A DNA stretch of 64,000 nucleotides from Candidatus Bathyarchaeota archaeon (lineage in GTDB: Archaea; Thermoproteota; Bathyarchaeia; Bathyarchaeales; Bathycorpusculaceae). Shown here in pieces: positions 19,651 through 27,475 of the stretch. The DNA is taken from NCBI GenBank assembly GCA_026014615.1, contig JAOZHZ010000019.1, positions 1 to 64,000 on the forward strand, in the 5' to 3' direction. How positions within the stretch are numbered: the first letter of the stretch is position 1; each line of letters starts with the position of its first letter. The notes below the pieces were generated by a model. It made no database searches, had not been told where the DNA came from, and worked only from the letters and a program-made list of their open reading frames with translations. Made by a program: the position numbers and the translations under genes.

Positions 19651-19702
19651 TTCTAGTTTTTCTTGGGCAAACTTAAGGTGCACCTAAACACATACATTAC
19701 TA
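19651..19702 (+). promoter_or_regulatory. Regulon element copy 5
   Basis: The core is at 19663-19687. It diverges most in the left half (TTGGGC and CTTAAG) but has the perfect palindrome AGGTGCACCT inside a wider TTAAGGTGCACCTAAA, resembling DtxR/IdeR-type operators. TTACTA follows at 19697-19702. It precedes the HemN-like radical SAM gene at 19803 and probably the sufCB genes behind it. Confidence 0.6.
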
Positions 19703-19802
19703 ATCTACAATCCGCTTGATTTCAACTTAGACATGCAAAATGGTATTCATCTATCCGTTGTAAAAGAGTTCCTGAGCATTAATTTGGAGAGTTGGACACA
19801 AC

Positions 19803-21098
19803 ATGAAACAGTCTCCTATGGCAACAGAAAAAGAGAGTACATACAGCGAAAGACAGAGCTGGCCACCATACACATACCGAGACTACGCAGACATCGCTCC
19901 TGAAACATACAAAGAATTTATGGAGTTTCTATCCACCGAGAATACATCGAACAGAATTATGGAGATGCAGCCCTGGGTATCCTTCTGTGACTCCAAATGC
20001 ACCTTTTGCTACTACCCAAACAACCCCTACTCAAGTGCCCAAATGGGACTATACCTTGAGGCTCTTAAAAAGGAACTATTGATGTATGCGGAAACAAAGT
20101 ATATCAAAACCAGTGAATTTGATGAAATATCTCTCGGCGGCGGGACACCAAGCCTTATGACCAAAGAGCAGATGTTTGATCTAATAGGCTTCTGTGAGGA
20201 ACACTTCACTCTCTCAGATGAGTACTACATCAAAATTTCGGGTTCATCTCGAAGCTTGTCCAAAGAGAAATTGGTTGCAGCCGCAGAATATGGCGTCTAC
20301 CAGATAGACATGGGCGCCCAAACCTTCGACGACAAACTTCGAAAAATGCTCAACCTTCCTGATAGCGCAGAACATGTAAAAGACGAAATCAGATTTGCAA
20401 AAAAACTTGGACTCTGCGTCTGTATAGATGTCATGTATAATATTCCGGGACAGACGCTGGAAAGCTGGATTGATACTGTCAAGACAGCAATCGAATTGGA
20501 TGTAGAAGTTGACGCGTATTGTCTCAACGTAGACCCAGAAACAGTTTTGTACAGACAACTGCAGGCTGGGAAGGTACCGCCTCAGCCCGACCCAGAAGTG
20601 GAGAAGAAGATGTATGTTGCAGCCTACGATTTATTCACTGCGGCAGGCTACAGGCCGATTGGTCATGACCGTTACTCCCGAGTACAATGGCACGCTGAAG
20701 AGAAATGTCTAAACGGCTGGCCTTGGGCAGGTATCTTAACCGCAGGGGCAGGATGTTTCATGGGCTATTTTCAAAAGTTTTCCTACTCTAACTTAGATTT
20801 AGCAAATGGATACATCGATTCTGTCAAGGAAGGAAGGTTTCCTATAGCCAAACTCTCAAAATCAACTGACAGAGATATGATGAGAAAATTTATGACAAAG
20901 CTTTACCTGCGTCTGCCAGTGGATAAATTTGAATTCAAAGAAAAATTCGGAGTTCTTCCCGAAGACGTTTACCCCGAACAACTAAGTAAGCTCATAGAGA
21001 AAGGCTTAATCCAACTAGACGAGAAGGAAATCAGGCTGACCGCGGTGGGGGACCTCTGGAAAGCCAATATAGCCTGGGAATTTGCAGAAAACAAATGA
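19803..21098 (+). CDS. HemN/HutW-like radical SAM protein
   Basis: A 431-residue radical SAM enzyme of the HemN superfamily. The cluster motif C62-x3-C66-x2-C69 is followed by a Tyr (CTFCYY), as in HemN-like proteins. A GGGTPSLM glycine motif lies near residue 120 and a HemN-type C-terminal domain after about residue 340. Relatives include oxygen-independent coproporphyrinogen oxidase, HemW, and the ChuW/HutW enzymes that open heme anaerobically to release iron. The company of ECF and ABC importers and Fe-S assembly under the same control motif favours a role in heme or tetrapyrrole use, but that is inference. A methyltransferase role cannot be excluded. Confidence 0.75.
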   Translation: MKQSPMATEKESTYSERQSWPPYTYRDYADIAPETYKEFMEFLSTENTSNRIMEMQPWVSFCDSKCTFCYYPNNPYSSAQMGLYLEALKKELLMYAETKYIKTSEFDEISLGGGTPSLMTKEQMFDLIGFCEEHFTLSDEYYIKISGSSRSLSKEKLVAAAEYGVYQIDMGAQTFDDKLRKMLNLPDSAEHVKDEIRFAKKLGLCVCIDVMYNIPGQTLESWIDTVKTAIELDVEVDAYCLNVDPETVLYRQLQAGKVPPQPDPEVEKKMYVAAYDLFTAAGYRPIGHDRYSRVQWHAEEKCLNGWPWAGILTAGAGCFMGYFQKFSYSNLDLANGYIDSVKEGRFPIAKLSKSTDRDMMRKFMTKLYLRLPVDKFEFKEKFGVLPEDVYPEQLSKLIEKGLIQLDEKEIRLTAVGDLWKANIAWEFAENK

Positions 21099-21139
21099 GC
21101 TCTTCTTATGTTTATTCGATAAAATTGAGTGTATGATTC

Positions 21140-21907
21140 ATGTCAACGCTTTACGTTAAAGGTTTAACTGTTAAAGTTGAGGGTAGAGTACTTCTTAAGG
21201 ATTTAACTTTCACCCTTAAAGAGGGAAAAAGCCACATTCTTTTTGGTCCTAATGGGTCAGGAAAAACAACGCTTATCAGTGCTCTAATGGGGCTTCCCGA
21301 ATATGAAGTCGTTTCTGGACAAATAATCTTCCAAGGCGTAAACATAATCAATAAAAGTGTTGACGAACGCGCGAGAATGGGCCTAATCGTAGGCTTCCAA
21401 AACCCGCCAGAAATAACTGGTGTGAAGCTGGGTGACATGCTTAAACTCTGCTTAGGCAAAGCTAATTCTGACGAGTTTAGCCCTGAAGAAACAGCTCAAA
21501 TCGAAGCTTTCCGCCTGACTCCTTTTCTTAACCGAGACGTCAATTTAGGTTTTAGCGGCGGCGAAAGAAAACGTTCCGAAATTCTTCAAATGATTTTCCT
21601 AAAGCCTAACCTGCTGTTGCTTGACGAGCCAGATTCAGGTGTTGACGTGGAAAGTTTACGGCTGATTTCTACTGAGATACAAAACTATATTGAACGTTCA
21701 GGGCATAGCGCATTAATCATTACGCATAAGGGCGACATTCTAGAGTACGTAAAGGCGTCCTATGGCTGTATCCTGCTTAATGGACAGTTTCACTGCTTCA
21801 AAAACCCAATGTGCATTTACAAAGAAATAAAAAAACTAGGCTACGAAGAATGCGTAGCATGTCGTAAAAGAACAAGTAAGGGATGGAGAAATGAACAAAG
21901 AGAGTAA
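21140..21907 (+). CDS. sufC: Fe-S cluster assembly ATPase SufC
   Basis: A 255-residue SufC ATPase with Walker A GPNGSGKTT, signature FSGGERKR and Walker B LLLLDEPDSGVD. It also has the SufC-type segment GLIVGFQNPPEITGV. The Cys-rich tail (CVACRK) is common in archaeal SufC. It overlaps sufB by 17 bases. Together these two form the minimal SufBC (also called SMS) scaffold complex found across anaerobic archaea. It follows the radical SAM gene by 41 bases and is likely co-transcribed with it from element 5. Confidence 0.9.
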   Translation: MSTLYVKGLTVKVEGRVLLKDLTFTLKEGKSHILFGPNGSGKTTLISALMGLPEYEVVSGQIIFQGVNIINKSVDERARMGLIVGFQNPPEITGVKLGDMLKLCLGKANSDEFSPEETAQIEAFRLTPFLNRDVNLGFSGGERKRSEILQMIFLKPNLLLLDEPDSGVDVESLRLISTEIQNYIERSGHSALIITHKGDILEYVKASYGCILLNGQFHCFKNPMCIYKEIKKLGYEECVACRKRTSKGWRNEQRE

Positions 21908-23015
21908 CCTGACCAAAATACCACATCACATTCTGCAGGAAGCACAAAAGGCTGGCATAGAAAGTGACGGAAAAAACCGTTCAGGCACGTTTTTCCATTT
22001 AAATCAAGAAACAGTAGCTGCTGAAGTCCACGAGTTCTATGAAGGAAAAATAGAATTAATGGACATTAAAGCTGCATTAAAAAAGTATCCCTGGCTTGAA
22101 GATTACAGATGGAAACTGATCAGCAAAGACACAGATGAATACACACGAAAAGTCGCTGAGGATTATAGCGGTGGCTATTTTATGCGTATTCTTAAAGGTG
22201 CAGAAATCGATTTTCCACTACAATCATGTCTTATGATTACTCAGAGAAATCTTGAACAAAAAGTTCATAACATAATCATCGCTGAAGAAGACTCCAAGGC
22301 ACACATAATCACAAGCTGCTTACAATATTCTAGCGTCCCAAACGCTGCTCATATAGGCGTTTCTGAAACATATGTCAAAAAAGGAGCTATGCTAAACTTC
22401 ACCATGATTCACCAATGGAGTGAACAAACACTTGTGCGACCAAGAAGCGCCGCTCAAGTTGAAGACAAAGCTGCATTTATTTCAAACTATGTTTGTATGC
22501 GTCCAGTTCGCGACGTGCAAATGTACCCTGTTGCTTACTGCACTGGCAACGAGTCTAGGGTGAGCTTTAACAGTATTCTCTATGGTCACAGGAACAGCCT
22601 CTTAGATATAGGTTCAAAAGCGGTGCTAGCAGGCAAAGACAGCAAAGCCGAAATGGATGGTCGAGCAATCGCCCGTAAAGGCTCAAAAATGACTCTCCGC
22701 GGATTGATTGAAGGAGATAACCCTGACTGCAAAGGTCACATGGACTGCCGTGGGTTGCTGATGGATAACAAATCGTTGATTCAGTCGATACCTGAGCTTA
22801 TTGCCAAAAAGAAAGGTGCTGAAATCACACATGAGGCAGCTGTGGGCAAAATCAGCGAAAAAGAAATCACCTATCTGATGACTCGTAAGCTTTCACGTGA
22901 TCAAGCGGTTTCATTGATTATTCGCGGCTTCATGGATGTTAGTATTTTAGGTTTGCCTGACACGCTTAATAAGGAAATTAAAAAAATCATAGATGCTTCA
23001 GCGGATGCTGCATAA
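21891..23015 (+). CDS. sufB: Fe-S cluster assembly scaffold SufB/SufD-like
   Basis: A 374-residue SufB/D family protein, with the right-handed beta-helix core (about residues 95-340) and the conserved ending ITHEAAVGKISEKEITYLMTR followed by RGF. Conserved Cys and Glu/His residues of the scaffold face are present (for example NPDCKGHMDCRG). It starts inside the end of sufC after a GGAG site, so the two are coupled. The shorter length than bacterial SufB matches archaeal single-scaffold systems. No SufS, SufE or SufU lies in this window. Confidence 0.9.
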   Translation: MNKESNLTKIPHHILQEAQKAGIESDGKNRSGTFFHLNQETVAAEVHEFYEGKIELMDIKAALKKYPWLEDYRWKLISKDTDEYTRKVAEDYSGGYFMRILKGAEIDFPLQSCLMITQRNLEQKVHNIIIAEEDSKAHIITSCLQYSSVPNAAHIGVSETYVKKGAMLNFTMIHQWSEQTLVRPRSAAQVEDKAAFISNYVCMRPVRDVQMYPVAYCTGNESRVSFNSILYGHRNSLLDIGSKAVLAGKDSKAEMDGRAIARKGSKMTLRGLIEGDNPDCKGHMDCRGLLMDNKSLIQSIPELIAKKKGAEITHEAAVGKISEKEITYLMTRKLSRDQAVSLIIRGFMDVSILGLPDTLNKEIKKIIDASADAA

Positions 23016-23091
23016 AAATTGCTATTGCTTGTTCAGATAATATAAATCAGGAAATTTGCCAACCCAATTTTTGGTCAGTTTCCTCTTTTTG

Positions 23092-23145
23092 CCTATCTTT
23101 TTTTCGGGTAATCTTTAGCTGTACCTAGCCGACTTCACTGTACTA
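23092..23145 (+). promoter_or_regulatory. Regulon element copy 6, orphan
   Basis: The core is at 23104-23128 (TCGGGT, CTTTAG, GTACCTAG) and TGTACTA at 23139-23145, with the same T-tract. Unlike the other five copies no full-length gene follows. Only a 24-codon ORF with a strong ribosome site starts 50 bases further on. It therefore drives a small protein, a regulatory RNA or the remnant of a lost regulon gene. Confidence 0.55.
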
Positions 23146-23194
23146 TAACTCTGCCCAAGTGATGTATCCCCTAAATCTTAAAAGGAGGTGTATC

Positions 23195-23269
23195 TTGGTA
23201 CAAGAAAACGATGCACAGGTGATCGGGAAACCACATCTCTGTTTTGAGTCCAGAAGGTCTCCACCGTAA
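23195..23269 (+). CDS. 24-residue ORF after orphan regulon element
   Basis: TTG at 23195 follows AAAGGAGGTG with good spacing and opens a 24-codon frame (MVQENDAQVIGKPHL... ending SRRSPP) closed by TAA at 23267-23269. No domain or membrane segment is visible. The combination of conserved promoter-like element and near-perfect Shine-Dalgarno suggests that it is, or once was, translated under the regulon. It may be the 5' end of a truncated gene, since scattered coding-like remnants follow around 23515-23610. Confidence 0.35.
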   Translation: MVQENDAQVIGKPHLCFESRRSPP

Positions 23270-23767
23270 ACTAACACACTCCAGAATGCCCCTTTTCAAT
23301 GACTTTCTTTGATTGACCTTGAGGTAGTAATTATTTATTGAATTTGAATTAAGCTATTATTTGAAAATCTTTGGAGCATTAGATACAACACCGTAAACCC
23401 AACTCTCTTACATTCTCCCTTTTTCTTTTGTAGGAAAGGAGTAGCTGTACTGCTAAACGGCGACCATTGGCCTGTCTTATTTTACTCCTTTCTCTTCGGG
23501 GAGGTATGCAAAAAAACGGGCACCCGAGGGTTTAGACATACCGATAATAGAATATTTACAGACCATAGAATCACTCGAAAAGCAGGGTTTGATTAGTTCA
23601 AATGGAACCTGACCTGCACAACCAGATTGCCCATCAGCCATTTACAAGTTGACACCATAAAGCCAAAGCAACCTGAACAGTAGATTCGGTCGTACTCTAT
23701 TGACTCACCACTCTTAGAATACAAGGCTCTTGAGAAGAGCTTTATCGATGTGCAAGATGCCGTTTTA
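23270..23767. other. Gap with inverted repeat and possible regulator remnant
   Basis: No intact gene is seen. A perfect 10-bp inverted repeat (GAAAGGAGTA at 23434-23443, TACTCCTTTC at 23483-23492, 39-base loop) could form an RNA stem. Downstream, one frame around 23512-23613 reads like the end of a winged-helix domain (IIEYLQTIESLEKQGLISS) before a stop, so a decayed regulator may lie here. That reading is weak. Confidence 0.3.
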
Positions 23768-24001
23768 CTACTTTTTCAGGAAATCCCAGCCCTTCTCGGT
23801 GAGCATCCATTGGTTCTGTCGTCCGACCTTCTTGCCCTTTATCAGCCCCTCTGCCACGAGCGTGTAGAGGTGCACCTGCGCAGTGTTCCAAGATATGCCA
23901 AGCGCCTTTCCCACTGTCTCAGTGGTGACTGGCCAGTCCTGTTTTGCCAGAAAGCGCACTATCTTGCTGTCCAAATCATCCATATGTGCAGTTCCCATCA
24001 T
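23768..24001 (-). CDS. Winged-helix transcriptional regulator (small)
   Basis: A 77-residue protein consisting of one winged helix-turn-helix. The sequence DLDSKIVRFLAKQDWPVTTE leads into a recognition region GKALGISWNTAQVHLYTL and a wing GRQNQWMLTEKGW. ATG 24001 is used with AGGAAAG in front; the frame is closed by TAG 15 bases further upstream. There is no ligand or metal domain, so it resembles small archaeal DNA-binding proteins that act as local repressors. A 12-bp tandem repeat array lies directly upstream of its start and may be its own binding site. Confidence 0.7.
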   Translation of the reverse strand: MMGTAHMDDLDSKIVRFLAKQDWPVTTETVGKALGISWNTAQVHLYTLVAEGLIKGKKVGRQNQWMLTEKGWDFLKK

Positions 24002-24014
24002 CTTTCCTACATCC

Positions 24015-24104
24015 TATGACATCCACTACGATACTTGCTACGACATATACTACGGCATCCACTATGGGATGCCCTATGATATTCACTATGACATCTCCTA
24101 CGGC
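24015..24104. repeat. 12-bp degenerate tandem repeat, 7.5 units
   Basis: Seven contiguous 12-base units of the form TAYGRNATNYNC run from 24015 to 24098, followed by a half unit. Six of seven keep TAY at the first three positions and most keep AT at positions 6-7. The array ends ten bases before the regulator start codon, on its upstream side. The period of about one helical turn would place each unit on the same face of DNA, as in iteron or operator arrays. On the plus strand it reads as repeats of Tyr-Asp-Ile-His, but no ribosome site or sensible protein goes with that. Confidence 0.6.
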
Positions 24105-24484
24105 AGAATTTAAATCTTGCTTGATTGAATATTCTGGCGCATGAGCCCAAAGTCATCAGGTCAGGGCAGTCAGGATTGGTGTAAAATTCGACAAATGCCT
24201 ATTGCCAATTTGGGCTTAAATTGCTATCGAACAAATTATCAAACAGGTATTTTCATGAGGCACTTGTTAAAGCCGTCTAACTGTATTGTAAGCTACCGCT
24301 TGGATAAAGACGTCCAGATAAACGCCTCGCAAGGGGCATCCACGCATAATAAACGTTCAAAGCTATAAAACCGACGGTATAAACGCAAAAGTAAAATCAC
24401 AAAAAAATGCAAAAACAGAGCAGCAATTATAACGTCTGGATAGCGAAAAACTGCCCAAAATACGCCTATTTTTTGAGTTTTATT
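24105..24484. other. AT-rich stretch without genes
   Basis: No supported gene, RNA or clear repeat is seen. Short open frames here lack ribosome sites and protein-like composition. It separates the regulator's repeat array from the left boundary of the integrated element. Confidence 0.4.
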
Positions 24485-24512
24485 TGGTGCTGCGGGCAGG
24501 ATTCGAACCTGC
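24485..24512 (-). repeat. Left attachment site: stranded tRNA-Leu 3' end
   Basis: These 28 bases equal exactly the T-arm, acceptor 3' strand, discriminator A and CCA of the tRNA-Leu at 29570-29691. Flanking bases diverge at once on both sides. Upstream of the T-arm there is no D-arm or anticodon arm, so it is not a functional tRNA. Confidence 0.9.
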
Positions 24513-24718
24513 CTTACGGCTTACTGATTTATTGGATTCTCTTATCTCTTGGCTCATAGTCTAAAACCTATTGTGTTATTGTTGGTTTCTAGTTTTAAGT
24601 TTTGGGGTGCGAGACTCGACCCTTGCGGTCGATGTCTGCGGTGGAGTGATTCCTAAAAAAATCGGATAGTTAAGTTGCCTTAGGGGTTTGAAAACTCCTG
24701 AGTGTTATTTTATTAAAG

Positions 24719-25621
24719 TTAATTTTTAGTCTTTGATTTGAGCATGTATTCGATAGCTTCCATTTTATCATGCATCTGCACAATATAGCAAGCATAGTGC
24801 CACGGGTCTTTCTTCAATAACTTCTCCACTTCCTCAGATTGGCGAACTTTTTCATCGTACCATTCTTCTTCTGCCTTTGCTTCTTCTGGATGTTTTTCTA
24901 TCCATTTCTCGATTCTTTTAGCTTCTGCGAAAACGTTTTTGATTTTTCGTGTCTTAGGAAAAATTACATGCTCTATTCTTTCAAGACGTTCATTGAGTTC
25001 TTTTATCTCTTTCTTGTGCTGGTTAATTTCAATTTCTCGGATTGTCAAGGTTTCGGTTTCTAAGTAAGGCTGCGCTTTTTCTTCGTATAGCTTCCTGTAG
25101 AAATCATCGCTTTTTCCAGTGTTGTCTTTTAGCGTATTCAAATAGATTTTGGCGTTTCTTCTGTAGAACTTTACTAAATCAAACAGTTTCAGCTTTTTCT
25201 TACAGTTGATTATTTTGGTCTTTTCATATTCCTCAGCCAATCGTCTAAACGTTCTGCTGACATCTTTGGTGTTGATTTCTTTATTTGAGTTATGAAGAGT
25301 GAATAGAAGACTTTCAGTGGCTTTGTTATTTTTGCTTTTCAAGTATTGGATTGTGTATCTTTTTGCTTCTTCGCCTATGAATGTTGGTGTCGTATTTGAC
25401 TTAATCTTGCAGGGTGTTTCAGTAGTTAGGTCTATGTCGCTGGTTTTTAGTTGTTTTATCATGTTTGGAGAGAGCCCTGATTGCCTCATAATCGTGAAAA
25501 ATGCTTTTTCTCGGATTGGGCTTTTTGAGGTAATGTAATTTATTTCTTCTTCGTCTGAACTCTTAATGGCAGTCATCAAGTCACCGATTAAAGGTTTCAT
25601 TATTTGATGTAATTGTGCCAT
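24719..25621 (-). CDS. Tyrosine-recombinase-like protein with degenerate catalytic region
   Basis: About 300 residues from ATG 25621; the frame stays open upstream to 25729 but that would overlap the divergent rep gene. The segment REKAFFTIMRQSGLSPNMIKQ followed by KTSDIDL resembles the start of an integrase catalytic domain, but the usual GLR arginine is replaced. Nothing clearly matches the HxxR or the terminal MGH...Y elements. The second half is strongly charged and coiled-coil-like (EINQHKKEIKELNERLERIE). It may be an inactive relative acting in DNA binding or element maintenance. The region between it and rep has TATATA, suitable for divergent transcription. Function is uncertain. Confidence 0.5.
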   Translation of the reverse strand: MAQLHQIMKPLIGDLMTAIKSSDEEEINYITSKSPIREKAFFTIMRQSGLSPNMIKQLKTSDIDLTTETPCKIKSNTTPTFIGEEAKRYTIQYLKSKNNKATESLLFTLHNSNKEINTKDVSRTFRRLAEEYEKTKIINCKKKLKLFDLVKFYRRNAKIYLNTLKDNTGKSDDFYRKLYEEKAQPYLETETLTIREIEINQHKKEIKELNERLERIEHVIFPKTRKIKNVFAEAKRIEKWIEKHPEEAKAEEEWYDEKVRQSEEVEKLLKKDPWHYACYIVQMHDKMEAIEYMLKSKTKN

Positions 25622-25691
25622 TTTATGTATATAATGGTTTCTTAATAGCTGTTGTTTGGTGGTTAATCTGATTAGCGCAGAATTAGATTTC

Positions 25692-26615
25692 ATGCAGGAG
25701 TTTAGGTATCTCCGTGTTGGTGACGACAAACAAAAGGATGATAGATGCGGTCAATTTATGGGTCATGTCGGCTGTCTACGTGAGGATTTACACCGTTTAA
25801 TAACTCTGGACGGCGTTAACCATGCTGGCAAGGTTTTCATTAGGCGTATTTATCACAGTTGTGACCGCCCCGAGTGTCCTGTTTGCTTTAAGCGTTGGGC
25901 TATCAAGCAAGCTGATAGGGTAGAGCAACAGTTTAAGCCCTTCTACGTCAAATTCGGCTGTCCTGACCACATTATCGTTTCTTGTCCTAGGTCAGATTAT
26001 AGTTTGCCTTATGAGAAGCTTAAGGTTAAAGCGTTGAAGGCTGCTAAAGCCCGTGGTTTTATGGGTGGTTTCATGATTTTTCATGCCCAACGCTACCATA
26101 GGGCTAATGAAACATACTTTGGCGAGTCTGCACATTGGTTTTATGCCCCACATTTCCACTTTTTAGGCTTCTTAGATGGCGGTTACGGTGCGTGCCGTGG
26201 CTGCAAAAAGTCAAAGCTGGAATGCTGGAACTGTTCGGGCTTTGAAGGTCTTACGCGTCGCCTAAACTTGACGGATGGGTATATCGTTAAGGTTAAGGGT
26301 GCGCGTAAGACAGTTTTTGGAACTGCTTACTATCAGCTTAACCATGCTACAATAGTTTGCGGTAAGATTCGTGCTCATGTTGGCTCATGGGTTGGCGTTA
26401 TGGCTTATACTAAACATAAGCTTGTAGCGGGGGAGCGTAAGAAAAAGCATGTTTGCCCTATCTGCGGTCACGATTTAGTTCCCGTTAAATATGTTGGCTT
26501 AGGCGACCCACTTGATGCTCAATGGTGGGTAGAGGAATTTGAAGATGATTTGTGCGATAGCGGCGGTTCTGTGAAGTGGATTGAAGCACCTAAGAAGAGG
26601 GATTACTATGAATGA
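25692..26615 (+). CDS. rep: Rolling-circle replication initiator (HUH endonuclease)
   Basis: A 307-residue protein with a Zn-binding module near residues 55-65 (CDRPECPVCFKRW) and an HUH motif PHFHFLGF at about residues 157-164. A candidate catalytic Tyr lies near residue 240 (VGVMAYTKHKL), and a second Cys cluster CPICGHDL follows. This layout matches Rep proteins of haloarchaeal and other archaeal plasmids and pleomorphic viruses, which nick one strand at the origin and stay covalently bound through Tyr. ATG 25692 is chosen because the homologous region begins just after it; GTG/TTG starts upstream overlap the opposite gene. It overlaps the next small gene by eight bases. Confidence 0.72.
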   Translation: MQEFRYLRVGDDKQKDDRCGQFMGHVGCLREDLHRLITLDGVNHAGKVFIRRIYHSCDRPECPVCFKRWAIKQADRVEQQFKPFYVKFGCPDHIIVSCPRSDYSLPYEKLKVKALKAAKARGFMGGFMIFHAQRYHRANETYFGESAHWFYAPHFHFLGFLDGGYGACRGCKKSKLECWNCSGFEGLTRRLNLTDGYIVKVKGARKTVFGTAYYQLNHATIVCGKIRAHVGSWVGVMAYTKHKLVAGERKKKHVCPICGHDLVPVKYVGLGDPLDAQWWVEEFEDDLCDSGGSVKWIEAPKKRDYYE

Positions 26616-26895
26616 GTGTTCCCTCTCTAATTCACATTGCCTCGGTGAAAAAGTCTTTTCAACGCCACGGTTAGATGTGGTTATTCATTACGATGTTTTT
26701 TCACCTATTCTTGAATTAACATATAAGTGCGGTAGTTTTAGACGTCGTTTTTTGGTTAAACGGTTCTATTACTCTAAGGCTGTTTTGCCTGTCTATTATC
26801 AGGATTTCTTAGAGTTTCATTTTTGCGCGGATTTAGAAATTGACTTAGAATTCTGCTCACCGAATAACCAACGGGAGAGGGGAGGTGAAATTTGA
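26608..26895 (+). CDS. Hypothetical element protein, 95 residues
   Basis: Not recognised. ATG 26608 lies inside the end of rep (ATGAATGA overlap), suggesting translational coupling. The product is aromatic- and Cys-containing (FRRRFLVKRFYYSK in the middle) with no membrane segment or signal peptide. It is followed directly by the next gene, whose ribosome site GGAGGTG lies inside the end of this one. Composition is similar to the neighbours, so it is probably a true element gene. Confidence 0.55.
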   Translation: MNECSLSNSHCLGEKVFSTPRLDVVIHYDVFSPILELTYKCGSFRRRFLVKRFYYSKAVLPVYYQDFLEFHFCADLEIDLEFCSPNNQRERGGEI

Positions 26896-27252
26896 ATGAG
26901 TGCTAAAGATACTAAAACCTTAGATGCAAGTGTTGAAGAATTCGGTTCATTGCTTGAAGGTGAAAAGAACTTCCTCCCAAAAAATGAGCTGGTTTTCATT
27001 GTCTTGAAGCGTCCAAAGCCTGTGGACAGCACTTTCAATGGTAAACCAAGCAAGCTGTATGAGGTTGAAGTGGTAGATTCGAAGGGTGACTTAACAACTA
27101 TGTCAGTCACTGTTGGTGACTACAAAAAAATACGTAAAGCTGCCGAGAAAGTTCTTGATGTTCAAAAGCGTTACCCTAATCTTCCTTTGATTCCTTACGT
27201 TAAGATTTCTTCCGCTTTGCCTTTTCAACAACCTATGAATGGTCAACGATGA
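26896..27252 (+). CDS. Hypothetical element protein, 118 residues
   Basis: Not recognised with certainty. It starts at ATG 26896 right after the preceding stop, with GGAGGTG in front. The middle part (LYEVEVVDSKGDLTTMSVTV) alternates hydrophobic residues like a small beta-barrel. Its position directly behind rep recalls small single-strand-binding proteins of rolling-circle replicons, but no OB-fold signature is clear enough to claim it. It is the last gene of the rep unit. Confidence 0.55.
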   Translation: MSAKDTKTLDASVEEFGSLLEGEKNFLPKNELVFIVLKRPKPVDSTFNGKPSKLYEVEVVDSKGDLTTMSVTVGDYKKIRKAAEKVLDVQKRYPNLPLIPYVKISSALPFQQPMNGQR

Positions 27253-27350
27253 CCGTTTGATGGTTAGTTGTTATTCCCTTTTTTTGTCAAAAAGCTTAAC
27301 TTAACGGCTGTTCTCGCGGTTTCTATCGAGTTTGGCGTTTCGTTTGGCTT

Positions 27351-27420
27351 GCACCGTTTCGTTGGGGTGCGGAGCGGAGCGAGGCGAAGCCCGCGAAGCG
27401 CAGCTCACCAAATGGGTGTG
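27351..27420. other. GC-rich hairpin-forming region, candidate replication origin of the element
   Basis: A locally GC-rich 70-base stretch within AT-rich element DNA. It has stems GCACC/GGTGC (27351-27355 with 27366-27370) and CACC/GGTG (27406-27409 with 27415-27418). Repeated GGAGC and GCGAAGC words lie between them. It lies between the rep unit and the TOPRIM gene and has no convincing coding sequence. Rolling-circle double-strand origins are often such hairpins; no nick-site consensus for this Rep is known to me. Confidence 0.3.
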
Positions 27421-27475
27421 TTTGACGGAAAAAGTTTTTTGCGTGTGTTAACAAATTGATTTGAAGGCTTCCGAG

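Noticed and set aside
24015-24104. Plus-strand protein with Tyr-Asp-Ile-His repeats
   Set aside because: No ribosome site, low-complexity product and no conserved context; the array lies directly upstream of a regulator and is better read as DNA repeats.
24485-24560. Second tRNA-Leu gene
   Set aside because: Only the T-arm and acceptor 3' strand are present; no D-arm, anticodon arm or pairing 5' acceptor strand follows. It is an attachment-site remnant.
27268-27459. Small gene between rep unit and TOPRIM gene
   Set aside because: The frame crosses the GC-rich hairpin region and encodes an implausible Arg/Ser-rich product without a ribosome site.
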